Positions 1-8,027 of a stretch of DNA of 64,000 nucleotides are shown in pieces. The stretch is from Defluviitaleaceae bacterium. Lineage in GTDB: Bacteria; Bacillota; Clostridia; Lachnospirales; WRAX01. Under the pieces are notes generated by a model. It worked only from the letters and a program-made list of their open reading frames with translations, was not told the origin of the DNA and searched no databases. The stretch lies in the NCBI GenBank assembly GCA_009779935.1, contig WRAX01000003.1:1-64000 (forward strand). The letters run 5' to 3'. Within the stretch, counting starts at the first letter, position 1. The number at the start of each line of letters is the position of its first letter. Made by a program: the position numbers and the translations under genes.

Positions 1-29
1 AAACCGTTGCTGTGTGGGCAACGAAACTT

Positions 30-58
30 ATAATAACATTTGTCGAATGAAATGTCAA
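30..58 (-). promoter_or_regulatory. Sigma-A promoter reading off the left edge
   Basis: On the minus strand a TTGACA -35 box (53-58) is 17 bp from a TATTAT -10 box (30-35) with an extended TGT before it. A-rich sequence upstream of the -35 (60-95) resembles an UP element. The transcript would start near position 23, inside a 6-bp hairpin (CGTTGC 5-10 with GCAACG 18-23), so its RNA would begin with a stem-loop. The gene it serves lies outside the window. Confidence 0.7.
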
Positions 59-142
59 GGGTTTTTTTGAAAAAAATTGAAAAAGTTTTTTGGGGATGGA
101 AAAACCGTTGAAATGGTGGTTTTATGGTGGGTTAATTTTGCG

Positions 143-835
143 TTAATTGATTCTTAGCCTAATCTCATTAGCAAAATCTGTAAACCCCATGTGCATTTCT
201 GCAATTATTCTTTGGGGGTCATTTACTTCAAACTCTGATACATGTCCAAAACGCTGCTCCCATGCAAGGCTTTGGTTTATTTCACGTAGTATGCCTTGGG
301 GTTCCGCCACTAAAGTGTATAAATGAATTATCATGTCAAAAAACATGTTTGGCTGCACGCCAAGGTAATCTAATGCGATTTGAAAGCGTTCTTCGCCCAC
401 AAATTCCACCCAGCCAAACATATAATCGCTTATGTAAAGGTGTATTTCGTTAGGCGTTACGGTTTCGCCAAAATACTTGGACATTCTTTCCGCAATCACT
501 TCAGCGTGGTTGCGCCTTTGTGGGTGGGTTAACATTTGCTCCAAATGTTCTTTGGATAAAAAGTTGTGTACGACAAACTCATCTTCATTTAGGGGAGAAA
601 AGAACATGCCAATGTCCTCGGCTTCAAAATATTCTGTATTTTCATAATTGTCCAAAGTGCGCAAAAGTTCCAGTTGCTCTAAATTATTTTCTAATCGGGT
701 CTGCCAAAAGTCATTTATTTCGTTCTCTCTTTCAACTAACCAGTCAGGTTGTAAGTTCGGCTCATAATAATCTGTGCCCTCACGCCCGCAAGCTGACAAA
801 AAGAATGCGCAAACAATAACCATCAAACAAATCAT
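143..835 (-). CDS. Hypothetical lipoprotein
   Basis: The product is 230 residues with a short hydrophobic signal and the lipobox LSAC, so the mature protein should be lipid-anchored at a cysteine about 16 residues in. The rest is acidic and rich in Phe, Asn and Glu with no repeat or motif I recognise. ATG at 835 is chosen over TTG at 838 because AGGA lies 5 nt upstream. It has its own promoter (986-1014) and a leader of about 140 nt. The genes to its right run the other way, so it is a single-gene unit here. Function unknown. Confidence 0.75.
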   Translation of the reverse strand: MICLMVIVCAFFLSACGREGTDYYEPNLQPDWLVERENEINDFWQTRLENNLEQLELLRTLDNYENTEYFEAEDIGMFFSPLNEDEFVVHNFLSKEHLEQMLTHPQRRNHAEVIAERMSKYFGETVTPNEIHLYISDYMFGWVEFVGEERFQIALDYLGVQPNMFFDMIIHLYTLVAEPQGILREINQSLAWEQRFGHVSEFEVNDPQRIIAEMHMGFTDFANEIRLRIN

Positions 836-914
836 CAAATTCCTAAACGCCTCTTTTATTTCGTCACCCCTTTCTTTTCCGTAATCTAAGAGGTCATACT
901 TTTTGTTTTATCTC

Positions 915-932
915 ATCATTCCGCTGAATGAT
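915..932 (-). promoter_or_regulatory. Hairpin in the lipoprotein leader
   Basis: A perfect 7-bp inverted repeat, ATCATTC (915-921) and GAATGAT (926-932), with a 4-nt loop sits in the untranslated leader. There is no U-tract after it, so it is not an intrinsic terminator. I do not recognise a riboswitch core around it. Confidence 0.35.
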
Positions 933-985
933 TGTGGACAAAATTCTGCTTAATGTTCTTCTGTAAGCCTACTCTACTTAATTGC

Positions 986-1014
986 ATTTTAACAAAACAG
1001 AAGTATTCTGTCAA
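986..1014 (-). promoter_or_regulatory. Sigma-A promoter of the lipoprotein gene
   Basis: TTGACA (1009-1014, minus strand), a 17-bp spacer ending TGT, then TAAAAT (986-991). An A/T-rich block just upstream of the -35 (1016-1046) is nearly the same as the block upstream of the promoter at 30-58, which suggests a shared UP element. Confidence 0.75.
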
Positions 1015-1067
1015 GTAATTTTGAAAAAAGTTGAAAAAGTTTTTAGGTCGCATTAACCAAAAAACCC

Positions 1068-1096
1068 TTGAAAAAATCAAGCATATATGGTATCAT
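1068..1096 (+). promoter_or_regulatory. Sigma-A promoter of rsmH-ftsL-PBP
   Basis: TTGAAA (1068-1073), a 17-bp spacer ending in TGG, and TATCAT (1091-1096). It lies about 25 bp before the rsmH start, so the leader is very short. No mraZ gene or MraZ-type direct repeats precede it. Confidence 0.65.
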
Positions 1097-1122
1097 TAGT
1101 AAGGTGAGGAGATTGGCGAATT

Positions 1123-2055
1123 ATGGAGATGGTGCACAAATCGGTTTTATTGGAAGAAGTGATAGAGCATCTGAATGTTAGGGATAATGGCGTTTATATT
1201 GATGCCACATTGGGCGGCGCAGGCCATTCCCACGAAATTGTTAAAAGGCTTAAAAGTGGTACTTTGGTAGGTGTGGATCAGGACGATTACGCAATTGGGC
1301 AAGCAACGAGCACCTTGCGGGAATACGCGGAAAACACCAAAATTGTTAAGGCAAATTTTTCGCAAATTAATATCATTTTGGAAAAAGCACAAATTTCCCG
1401 TGCTGACGGGGTTTTGATGGACTTGGGTGTCTCCTCGTTCCAATTAGATGATGGCGGTAGAGGCTTCTCTTATAACCACGATGCTCCGCTAGATATGCGC
1501 ATGAATCAAAGCCACGAAACATCAGCATATAACGTGGTAAATTTGTATAGCGAAGATGGCTTGCGAAATATCTTCCTTAAATATGGCGAAGAAAAGTGGT
1601 CGGCACGTATTGCCAAGTTTATTGTGGATGAGAGGGCCAAAAGTCCCATAAAAACTACTTTTCAACTGGTAAGTATTATCAAGGCCGCCATACCCAAATC
1701 TGCCCGCAAAGATGGCCCCCACCCTGCAAAACGGGTGTTTCAAGCTATTCGTATAGAGGTTAATGGTGAATTGGAAATTTTAGAACGTTCAATCGAAAAC
1801 TTTGTGAATATTTTGTCACCGGGTGGCAGAATTTGTATAATCACCTTCCATTCCTTAGAAGACCGTATTGTGAAAAATACCTTTGCAAAACTGCAAAACC
1901 CATGCACTTGCCCGAGGGAGTTTCCTGTATGTGTATGCGGCGAATTGAAAACGGTAAAAATTATTACAAAAAAGCCCATTATTCCCGGTGATGAAGAGCT
2001 TTCGATTAACCCCCGTGCCAGAAGTGCAAAGCTACGTGTGGCAGAAAAACTATAG
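1123..2055 (+). CDS. rsmH: 16S rRNA m4C1402 methyltransferase RsmH (MraW)
   Basis: RsmH N4-methylates C1402 of 16S rRNA using S-adenosylmethionine. The 310-residue protein has the expected length and the family SAM-binding motif [10 protein letters not shown] at residues 27-36, followed by MDLGVSS near residue 100 and the conserved TFHSLEDR segment near 245. A Cys cluster near 270 (CTCP...CVC) is seen in some clostridial members. The start at 1123 has GAGG about 13 nt upstream; an in-frame ATG at 1129 is an alternative. It heads a short division and cell-wall operon with ftsL and a PBP. Confidence 0.95.
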   Translation: MEMVHKSVLLEEVIEHLNVRDNGVYIDATLGGAGHSHEIVKRLKSGTLVGVDQDDYAIGQATSTLREYAENTKIVKANFSQINIILEKAQISRADGVLMDLGVSSFQLDDGGRGFSYNHDAPLDMRMNQSHETSAYNVVNLYSEDGLRNIFLKYGEEKWSARIAKFIVDERAKSPIKTTFQLVSIIKAAIPKSARKDGPHPAKRVFQAIRIEVNGELEILERSIENFVNILSPGGRICIITFHSLEDRIVKNTFAKLQNPCTCPREFPVCVCGELKTVKIITKKPIIPGDEELSINPRARSAKLRVAEKL

Positions 2056-2077
2056 ATAAAATTTGGAGGTTTTGTAA

Positions 2078-2614
2078 ATGAGCAGGGATAAAACACAACG
2101 TAATTTGGAAAGGGGTCAAGGGCTTTATTTTGCCCACGATTCCGGCGCACGCCAAATTGCGCACGAAGAGATGCCGCAGCCCCGCCACGGCGGAGTTAGG
2201 GTGACAAGACAGAGGGTGAAAACTGCTTTTTCGGAGGACATTCAGGTGCGGCACCGCCAAACTTTTGGTTTTTATGCCATCTTGCTGGCTTCCTTTGCTT
2301 GTATAGTGGCAATTTTTGCCATGAGTATTCAATTACAGAGCAATATGGCACAGTTGGAGGCATCGGAAAATCACTTAGCGGCTTTGGTTGCCAGCAACAA
2401 TGCCCGCCAAAGTGAGATTCACGCTAATTTAGACTGGCGAATGATTGAATACGTCGCATTAAACCAGCTGGGTATGATGCCGCCGGAAGACTTTCAGGTA
2501 GTTGTAGCAAGGGCACGGCCACCTGAAATCGCGCCGGAAGCGACAGATCCCGAGATTTTGCAAAGTGGTTTTTCCTTTCCTAATTTTTGGCGTACGCTTG
2601 TGGGTTCTCAATAA
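2078..2614 (+). CDS. ftsL: FtsL-like cell division protein
   Basis: This bitopic protein has a long basic cytoplasmic N-terminus (about 66 residues), one membrane segment around residues 68-90, then an extracellular coiled-coil stretch (about 92-130) and a Pro-rich tail. FtsL forms a complex with FtsB/DivIC and regulates septal wall synthesis by the adjacent PBP. The call rests on topology, size (178 aa) and position between rsmH and the PBP, since sequence similarity in this family is weak. The AGGAGG-like site GGAGG lies about 10 nt before the ATG. Confidence 0.7.
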   Translation: MSRDKTQRNLERGQGLYFAHDSGARQIAHEEMPQPRHGGVRVTRQRVKTAFSEDIQVRHRQTFGFYAILLASFACIVAIFAMSIQLQSNMAQLEASENHLAALVASNNARQSEIHANLDWRMIEYVALNQLGMMPPEDFQVVVARARPPEIAPEATDPEILQSGFSFPNFWRTLVGSQ

Positions 2615-2616
2615 TT

Positions 2617-4944
2617 ATGGATAGACATGGACGTACCAAAGATCATAAAGCTCGCCAAGCAACCGTTAGAAATCGAGCCAACCGATGGCAAAGCAAGAAA
2701 TTGCCCATAATGGCTTTATTTTTCGTTGCATTGATGGGTGTTTTGCTGTTTCAAATTTATTTTTGGCAAAGCTTTGCAGGGGATGCCTATGCAGTGCGGG
2801 CTATGAATCAGGTTTTAACCCGCCATGGGGTGGGTGACACCATAACCCTACCCAACCGTGGCCGCATCACTGATAGGAATATGCAGAATTTAGCAGTTTC
2901 TTCCACGGTTTACAATATTTTTGTGGATGTGCGCATGTTGCATTATCGCATGGATACGGAATACCAACGGGAGCTTCCCGGTACCAGCCAATACCGCAGA
3001 TTTATTACACGTGATAACAACCGTGGGATTTTTACGGGTTTTTTCGGCTGGACAAATGCAGAATTTGAAGAAATGATGGCGATTGACAGGCAAACGGGCA
3101 ATTTAGTGAACAATACCCACTATTTTGTTATCGAGCGGGCGGCACCATTCTCCCGACGTATTGAATTTGAAAATTGGATTGCAGAAAGTGGCTTTTTTAC
3201 CAGAGATATACATTTTGAGCCCCAAACCCAGCGCAACTACCTTCACCATCACATTGCCGCCCCTGTTATCGGCTTTCAGCGGGATTTGTGGTGGGGATTG
3301 GAGAATTACTTTAACAGCTTTTTGGCAGGATATGCCGGGCGCAACATGGCAATGTTTGGCTTGGAAGGGAATATTGTCACCGACCGCATCCCCCCCATCC
3401 ACGGGGCAAATGTAATAACTACGCTGGATTTGAATTTTCAGCGGTTTGCAGAGGATTTAGTAGTGCGCTGGGCGGAAATGGCACAGGCCGGGCACGCTTC
3501 AATAAATGTAATGTGCCCACATACAGGTGAGATACTTGCAATGGCACAATATCCCGGTTTTGACGCAAATAACCCCGCCTGTATTGATTCGCTGACTGCC
3601 ACCTGCCCCATTTTTTTATCAACCCTGGACCCCGCAAGTGATGAATTTGTCGAGCATATGTTTAGAATTTGGGCAAACTTTAATATTAGCAACACCTTCG
3701 AGCCCGGCAGTATCTACAAGTCATTCACCTCCGCAAAAGCCCTTGAAGAAGGGTTAATTTCTCCCGACCATATGTTTTATTGCGGCGGCTTTGTTTATCG
3801 TGGGGGCTTTCGCATACGTTGCTGGACATATCCTCGTGGGCAGGGCCGCCTAAACCTCACTCAGGCCATTGCACAATCATGCAATGTGGCGCATATTGAA
3901 ATAGCAGAAATGCTTGGCCGCCAAGCCTTTTGGCAATATCAGCGGGATTTTGGTTTCGGCACAATAACAGGTATAGACTTGCCCGGGGAAAATCCCGGCA
4001 TGGTGTTTGCCCCCGCCGAGCTTAATGCCACAGAACTTGCCACATCCTCCTTCGGACAGCGTTTTACTGCCACGCCCATACAAGCAATTGCCGCCTATGC
4101 ACCCCTTATAAATGGCGGCCATGTGGTGCGCCCCCATGTGGTTTCCCGAATTACAGATAATGATGGCAACACAGTTTTTGCCCATGATATCGGGGTACAG
4201 CGCAGTGTTATTTCTCCCGAAGTATCTAATTGGATGCGCCACGCCATGGCGGAAACTGTAATATCAGGAACCGCCAGAAGTGCCGCAATTGAAGGTTTTA
4301 CACAGGGCGGCAAAACAGGCACAGCCGAGCAAGGCTTACAGGATGACCCCAATTTTAGCTGGTCCATATCCTATGTTGGTTATTTCCCGGTGGAAAATCC
4401 TCAATTTCTGATTTCGGTGGTTCTTCATCAAATACCAACCGCTGTGTATGATGCCGGTTTTCGCTCCGTTGTTCCCATGTATCGGGAGATGATGCAGGAA
4501 ATTATACGCCTGCGCAATATCCCACCTTGTTATGGTATAGAGGCCGCCGCAACAACCGATGGTAATATTATTATCGATAATTTTGTGGGCATGCACGTGC
4601 GCCCTGCCACGCATATACTTAGCGGGCAAAATTTTGATTTTCAGTTGACAGGTAGCGGAAATATGGTGGTTTCCCAATTCCCGCCTGCCGGGGTGCGGGC
4701 ATCTTCTGATACGTTTGTAGTTTTGCATTTGGAGGACGACGGAAGCGAAGCATTAATTTTTGTGCCCGATTTGGTAGGGCAAAGCTCGGAATTTGCTGCG
4801 GAAGTTTTGACGCAAAGCGGCTTTTTCCACCGTATACGCCGCAATTATCCATCATATGAAAATGGCCATTTTATCGTGCACAGTCAAACCGCCCCGGGGC
4901 TTTTCCTTCCGGAAAACACAACCATTTTGCTTACTGTTCGTTAA
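2617..4944 (+). CDS. Class B penicillin-binding protein (FtsI/SpoVD type) with PASTA domains
   Basis: A transpeptidase that cross-links septal or spore peptidoglycan. The 775-residue protein has an N-terminal membrane anchor (about 26-48), the dimerisation motif RGRITDRN near 80, and the penicillin-binding active site: S365-x-x-K368 (GSIYK), S421-C-N423 and K566-T-G568. Two PASTA repeats fill the C-terminus (about 640-775), typical of SpoVD or PBP2B-like proteins of Firmicutes. ATG at 2617, 2 nt after the ftsL stop, is preferred to an upstream TTG that overlaps ftsL. The usual murE, mraY and murF genes do not follow, so the cluster ends here. Confidence 0.92.
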   Translation: MDRHGRTKDHKARQATVRNRANRWQSKKLPIMALFFVALMGVLLFQIYFWQSFAGDAYAVRAMNQVLTRHGVGDTITLPNRGRITDRNMQNLAVSSTVYNIFVDVRMLHYRMDTEYQRELPGTSQYRRFITRDNNRGIFTGFFGWTNAEFEEMMAIDRQTGNLVNNTHYFVIERAAPFSRRIEFENWIAESGFFTRDIHFEPQTQRNYLHHHIAAPVIGFQRDLWWGLENYFNSFLAGYAGRNMAMFGLEGNIVTDRIPPIHGANVITTLDLNFQRFAEDLVVRWAEMAQAGHASINVMCPHTGEILAMAQYPGFDANNPACIDSLTATCPIFLSTLDPASDEFVEHMFRIWANFNISNTFEPGSIYKSFTSAKALEEGLISPDHMFYCGGFVYRGGFRIRCWTYPRGQGRLNLTQAIAQSCNVAHIEIAEMLGRQAFWQYQRDFGFGTITGIDLPGENPGMVFAPAELNATELATSSFGQRFTATPIQAIAAYAPLINGGHVVRPHVVSRITDNDGNTVFAHDIGVQRSVISPEVSNWMRHAMAETVISGTARSAAIEGFTQGGKTGTAEQGLQDDPNFSWSISYVGYFPVENPQFLISVVLHQIPTAVYDAGFRSVVPMYREMMQEIIRLRNIPPCYGIEAAATTDGNIIIDNFVGMHVRPATHILSGQNFDFQLTGSGNMVVSQFPPAGVRASSDTFVVLHLEDDGSEALIFVPDLVGQSSEFAAEVLTQSGFFHRIRRNYPSYENGHFIVHSQTAPGLFLPENTTILLTVR

Positions 4945-4991
4945 ACACATACTTGCAACTGTTACCTGTTGCAAAAAGGCCCGATATGTGT
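4945..4991. repeat. Nested inverted repeats at the cheX promoter
   Basis: Two perfect 7-bp inverted repeats are nested: outer ACACATA (4945-4951) with TATGTGT (4985-4991), and inner TTGCAAC (4953-4959) with GTTGCAA (4968-4974). The inner right arm overlaps the -35 box and the outer right arm abuts the -10 box of the promoter at 4969-4997. No T-run follows, so an operator or cruciform is more likely than a terminator. Confidence 0.5.
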
Positions 4992-4997
4992 TACAAT
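4969..4997 (+). promoter_or_regulatory. Sigma-A promoter of cheX-yqeG-aroE-comFB-aroK
   Basis: TTGCAA (4969-4974), a 17-bp spacer ending in TGT (extended -10) and TACAAT (4992-4997), 31 bp before the GTG of cheX. Confidence 0.65.
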
Positions 4998-5028
4998 ATT
5001 CTAACAAAATGCGGAAAGGAGATGCTAT

Positions 5029-5502
5029 GTGAAGGTAGAAGTTGTAAATTCTTTTGTACAAGGGGCGCAACACACTTTATCCACGTTTTGTGGGCAAATG
5101 GATAAACTTGGCAAGGTTTTTACCAAGCAAGCCCCCTTCCCTGCCAGTGATATTTCAATCCTCATCGGCATCCACGGCGAACTTAATGGGGAAGTTATAT
5201 ATACAATGGACGAGCGCAGCGGGCTTTTATTAGCTTCCAAGTTGATGGCAGGTTTTGATGTAACAACTTTGGATGAAATGTCCATCAGTGCCATTAAGGA
5301 AATCGGCAATATGATTTCCGGAAACGCCGCTAATGCGCTGTTTAACCATGGTTTTACTGTGGATATTACGCCGCCATCATATTTTGACAAAAACAGCTCA
5401 AATAGTTTTGATTTTTTAACACCTAACAGCAAATTGCTGTGCATACCCATATTCTATCAAGGAGAGCAGGTTTTTGAAGTAGACCTGCATTTTAAAAGCT
5501 AA
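5029..5502 (+). CDS. cheX: CheX-type CheY-P phosphatase / chemotaxis protein
   Basis: CheX dephosphorylates CheY-P and so helps reset the chemotaxis signal. The 157-residue protein has the single signature helix of the CheC/CheX/FliY family, with E91 and N94 in KEIGN followed by SGNAAN, which supply the catalytic Glu and Asn. The start is GTG with AAAGGAG 7 nt upstream. It lies away from the main motility block and is translationally coupled to yqeG (TAATG overlap). Confidence 0.85.
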   Translation: MKVEVVNSFVQGAQHTLSTFCGQMDKLGKVFTKQAPFPASDISILIGIHGELNGEVIYTMDERSGLLLASKLMAGFDVTTLDEMSISAIKEIGNMISGNAANALFNHGFTVDITPPSYFDKNSSNSFDFLTPNSKLLCIPIFYQGEQVFEVDLHFKS

Positions 5503-6050
5503 TGGTGCCAATTTCTGCCGTTTCTACGGTTTATAAAATTTTATATGCCTTCCCAAAATATTTTTTCCCTCAGGAAATGGCAAGTTCTGTCACAGAAATT
5601 AATTATGACAAGTTTTGGGAGCAAGGCATACGTGGTTTGATTTTTGACATTGATAACACGTTGGCAACTTTTGACATTGCTTTGCCGGATGAGCAAACAA
5701 CTGCTTTTTTGCGTGGCTTGGAGAAAAAGGGCTTTGCTATATGCTTCTTATCAAATAATTCCAAAAAACGGGTGAAGTTATTTAGCGAGGGCTTGGGGTA
5801 CCCTCATATTTGGCGGGCGCAAAAGCCACGCCGTAGCGGTTTGCGTAGGGCTATGGACATTTTGGGCTTGGATAAGTCCCAAGTTGTGCTAATTGGGGAT
5901 CAGATTTTTACAGATTGCTTAGCAGGCAACCGTGCGGGTGTTTACACCGTTTTAACAGCCCCCATAAATACCAGGGATGAGTGGCAGGTAAAATTAAAGC
6001 GTTTCCCCGAGAAATTAGTTTTAAGAGCTATCAGGCAGGCAAAGCTATGA
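5502..6050 (+). CDS. yqeG: YqeG-family HAD-superfamily phosphatase
   Basis: The 182-residue protein carries the HAD motifs: motif I DIDNTL (catalytic Asp about residue 50), motif II SNN near 85, a conserved Lys in AQKPR, and motif III GDQIFTD near 130. YqeG proteins (HAD-IIIA) usually sit near aroE in Firmicutes, as here; the substrate is not established. The ATG overlaps the cheX stop (TAATG) and the stop overlaps the aroE start (ATGA), so the genes are co-translated. Confidence 0.88.
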   Translation: MVPISAVSTVYKILYAFPKYFFPQEMASSVTEINYDKFWEQGIRGLIFDIDNTLATFDIALPDEQTTAFLRGLEKKGFAICFLSNNSKKRVKLFSEGLGYPHIWRAQKPRRSGLRRAMDILGLDKSQVVLIGDQIFTDCLAGNRAGVYTVLTAPINTRDEWQVKLKRFPEKLVLRAIRQAKL

Positions 6051-6835
6051 TTGTGACAGGCAAAACACGCATGGCCGGCTTGATTGGGGCAAATACCAGA
6101 AACAGCCTGTCACCTTACATCCACAACTTTTTATCGCAAAAAATGGGACAAGATGCGCTTTATGCCGCCTTTGATGTGGATGCGCATGATTTGGCGGATG
6201 CTGTTAAAGGTGCGTATGCGCTGGGTTTTGCAGGGCTTAATGTAACAGCACCCCACAAAATTAGCGTGATGGATTTTATTGCAAACCTTGATAAGTCCGC
6301 TGAAAAAGTGAGTGCAGTAAATTTGCTAAAATACACCGAAGAGGGGGTTTTTGGCTACAATACTGATGTTTGCGGGGTTTTGTCGGCTTTGAAACACCAC
6401 AAAACCCCTCAACCTAAGTCCGTTACCATTTTGGGTACGGGCGGCGCTTCCAAATCCGCACAACTTGCCCTAAGTAATTCCCGCTTAACCATAATCAACC
6501 GCAATAATGCGGAAGCAGGTGCTTTGCACAATATCCAAGGCGATTTGTTTGTGCAAGCCACATCTGCCACACCGGAGCATTTATTGCAAATTTTACCGCC
6601 CCAATTACTATCAAATTTTGGCACCGTTTTTGACATGAATTACCCAAAAGCAAATCCCTGGTTAGACCGAGTCAAAGCCCTTAAAATTCCGGCCTTTGAT
6701 GGCATTGCGATGTTGGCTTACCAAGCCATAAAAGCCTACGAAATAATATGGAGCACAAATATACCCGAAGAGATGGCGCAAGAGTTATTTTTTCACTTGG
6801 AAAAGGAGAATGGACATGGAGAAGAAGGTATTTAA
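6047..6835 (+). CDS. aroE: Shikimate dehydrogenase AroE
   Basis: AroE reduces 3-dehydroshikimate to shikimate with NADPH in the aromatic amino acid pathway. Visible motifs are the shikimate-binding SLSP near residue 20, NVTAPHK with its catalytic Lys near 65, YNTDVCG near 105, and the Rossmann motif LGTGGASKSA near 130. The protein is 262 residues. ATG at 6047 overlaps the yqeG stop (ATGA) and places the family N-terminus correctly; a longer in-frame ATG at 5981 would lie deep inside yqeG. Confidence 0.93.
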   Translation: MIVTGKTRMAGLIGANTRNSLSPYIHNFLSQKMGQDALYAAFDVDAHDLADAVKGAYALGFAGLNVTAPHKISVMDFIANLDKSAEKVSAVNLLKYTEEGVFGYNTDVCGVLSALKHHKTPQPKSVTILGTGGASKSAQLALSNSRLTIINRNNAEAGALHNIQGDLFVQATSATPEHLLQILPPQLLSNFGTVFDMNYPKANPWLDRVKALKIPAFDGIAMLAYQAIKAYEIIWSTNIPEEMAQELFFHLEKENGHGEEGI

Positions 6836-7112
6836 CAAGGAAAACTTGGATATACGCAATTATATGGAAGATTGTGTGCTGGACTTGTTGGGTCCGGTTT
6901 TGGAGAATCTTAGCTCCTGCCAATGCGACAATTGTGCGCTGGACATTATGGCAATTGCCCTAAACAGCCTGCCCACCAAATACGTGGTAACAAAAAAGGG
7001 TGAGCTTTACACAAAGCTATCCAGCCTACAAAACCAGTCGGATGTGGATATTATCACGGCCATTGCCAAAGCCAGCGTTATCGTATCCCGCAACCCACGC
7101 CACGATAGATAA
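6816..7112 (+). CDS. comFB: ComFB-family late competence protein
   Basis: A 98-residue protein with the ComFB pattern: NYMED near the N-terminus, the Cys cluster CQCDNC followed by ALDIMAIALNSLP, then YVV. In Bacillus comFB lies in a competence operon, and related proteins bind cyclic dinucleotides in cyanobacteria; the role in Clostridia is not known. ATG at 6816 is chosen because GGAG ends 7 nt upstream, whereas ATG at 6810 is too close. It overlaps the end of aroE by 20 nt and its stop overlaps the aroK start. Confidence 0.8.
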   Translation: MEKKVFNKENLDIRNYMEDCVLDLLGPVLENLSSCQCDNCALDIMAIALNSLPTKYVVTKKGELYTKLSSLQNQSDVDIITAIAKASVIVSRNPRHDR

Positions 7113-7633
7113 TGAAGCCCAATATTGCCCTAATTGGCCCAATGGGTGCGGGAAAAACGTCTGTGGGGCGTTTGCTTTCTGTCGCCTTAAACATGGGCTT
7201 TTTTGATGTTGACAAGGAAATTCAAGTAGCCAGGGGCATGTCTATCACGGAAATATTCCAAAAATTAGGCGAGACCTATTTCCGCCGACTGGAACATGAA
7301 GTGTGCCTGCAAATCCCGCAAATGCAAGGTTTTGTCATCTCCGCAGGTGGCGGAGTGATTCTAAACCCCCAAAATATCCCACTGATTAAATCAACTTGCG
7401 TTATCATCTTTCTATCCGCCACCGCCACCACCCTTCACGCACGCCTTGCAGACGACATCACACGCCCACTTTTAGTTGATGGTGACAGGCTTGAAACAAT
7501 AAAAAACCTACTAAATCAGCGTGAACCGTTATATATCCAAGCTACCGACTTCACAATAAAAACCGACAAAAAAACCCCGAAGCAGTGCTTCGAGGAGATT
7601 ATTGATATTATGAGCCGCCACGGCTGTTTATAA
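7112..7633 (+). CDS. aroK: Shikimate kinase AroK
   Basis: AroK phosphorylates shikimate at the 3-hydroxyl using ATP. The 173-residue protein has the P-loop GPMGAGKTS at residues 9-17, the shikimate-binding DVDKEI near 33, FRRLE near 58, SAGGG near 78 and the lid RP near 117. The start overlaps the comFB stop (TAATG). Its last 26 nt overlap the end of the convergent gene at 7608-7811, and a terminator for that minus-strand unit lies inside its coding region at 7568-7595. Confidence 0.93.
   Translation: MKPNIALIGPMGAGKTSVGRLLSVALNMGFFDVDKEIQVARGMSITEIFQKLGETYFRRLEHEVCLQIPQMQGFVISAGGGVILNPQNIPLIKSTCVIIFLSATATTLHARLADDITRPLLVDGDRLETIKNLLNQREPLYIQATDFTIKTDKKTPKQCFEEIIDIMSRHGCL
7568..7595 (-). terminator. 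Intrinsic terminator inside aroK, for the minus-strand unit
   Basis: Read on the minus strand, a 9-bp stem (7587-7595 with 7575-7583, one G-U pair) with a 3-nt loop is followed by seven U residues (7574-7568). It lies 13 nt beyond the stop of the gene at 7608-7811 and within the aroK reading frame on the other strand. Confidence 0.8.
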
Positions 7634-7811
7634 TTAGCACAACCACACCAATTGCCCCGCTAAATAGGATTATTCCAAGCAAAATCCCCAGCCAGTCAGG
7701 CATGGGCTTTGGCGGCGGGTTGCCCGCCTTATTGGGAAGCCACTGCAATGCTGCCACCACCCCAAAAGCCAAGGCGATTAGCAGAAAAGCAGGCACTAAC
7801 AGTACCAACAT
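7608..7811 (-). CDS. Small two-helix membrane protein
   Basis: A 67-residue protein with two predicted membrane helices (about 2-24 and 40-60) joined by a Pro/Lys-rich loop (NKAGNPPPKPMPD). No motif points to a function. The ATG overlaps the stop of the small gene upstream (TAATG), and a terminator lies 13 nt past the stop, both of which argue that it is a real gene even though its end overlaps aroK. Confidence 0.6.
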   Translation of the reverse strand: MLVLLVPAFLLIALAFGVVAALQWLPNKAGNPPPKPMPDWLGILLGIILFSGAIGVVVLIINSRGGS

Positions 7812-7987
7812 TATTCCGCTGCCGCATAAAAGCAGCGTTTTGGCGAATCTACCACGCCATCCTTGCGCAAAGCCTTAATTGCCTTGTCCACATCAGCTCT
7901 TTCCAGCCCGGTGGCCTCCATTATGCCTTTGGCATCCATCATTTCGTTGGATTTTTGCAAAGCTTCCAAAACTTTTTCTTTTGCCAT
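7811..7987 (-). CDS. Small winged-helix-like protein
   Basis: A 58-residue protein read from 7987: it starts MAKEKVLEAL and ends FYAAAE. The middle (MEATGLERADVDKAIKAL, then KDGVV) reads as a helix-turn-helix and wing, as in very short winged-helix proteins. The start has AGGAGG 7 nt upstream. It lies 40 nt after the nitroreductase and overlaps the next gene by TAATG. It may regulate its own small operon, but that is inference. Confidence 0.6.
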   Translation of the reverse strand: MAKEKVLEALQKSNEMMDAKGIMEATGLERADVDKAIKALRKDGVVDSPKRCFYAAAE

Positions 7988-8027
7988 TTTTTGCCCTCCT
8001 TAGCAAATGCGCTGTACATATACACAC

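Noticed and set aside
53-1049. Direct repeats flanking the lipoprotein gene as a transposon insertion scar
   Set aside because: Each repeat is a promoter -35 region with an A/T-rich upstream block in the same orientation, so shared promoter structure explains them; no transposase or terminal inverted repeats are present.
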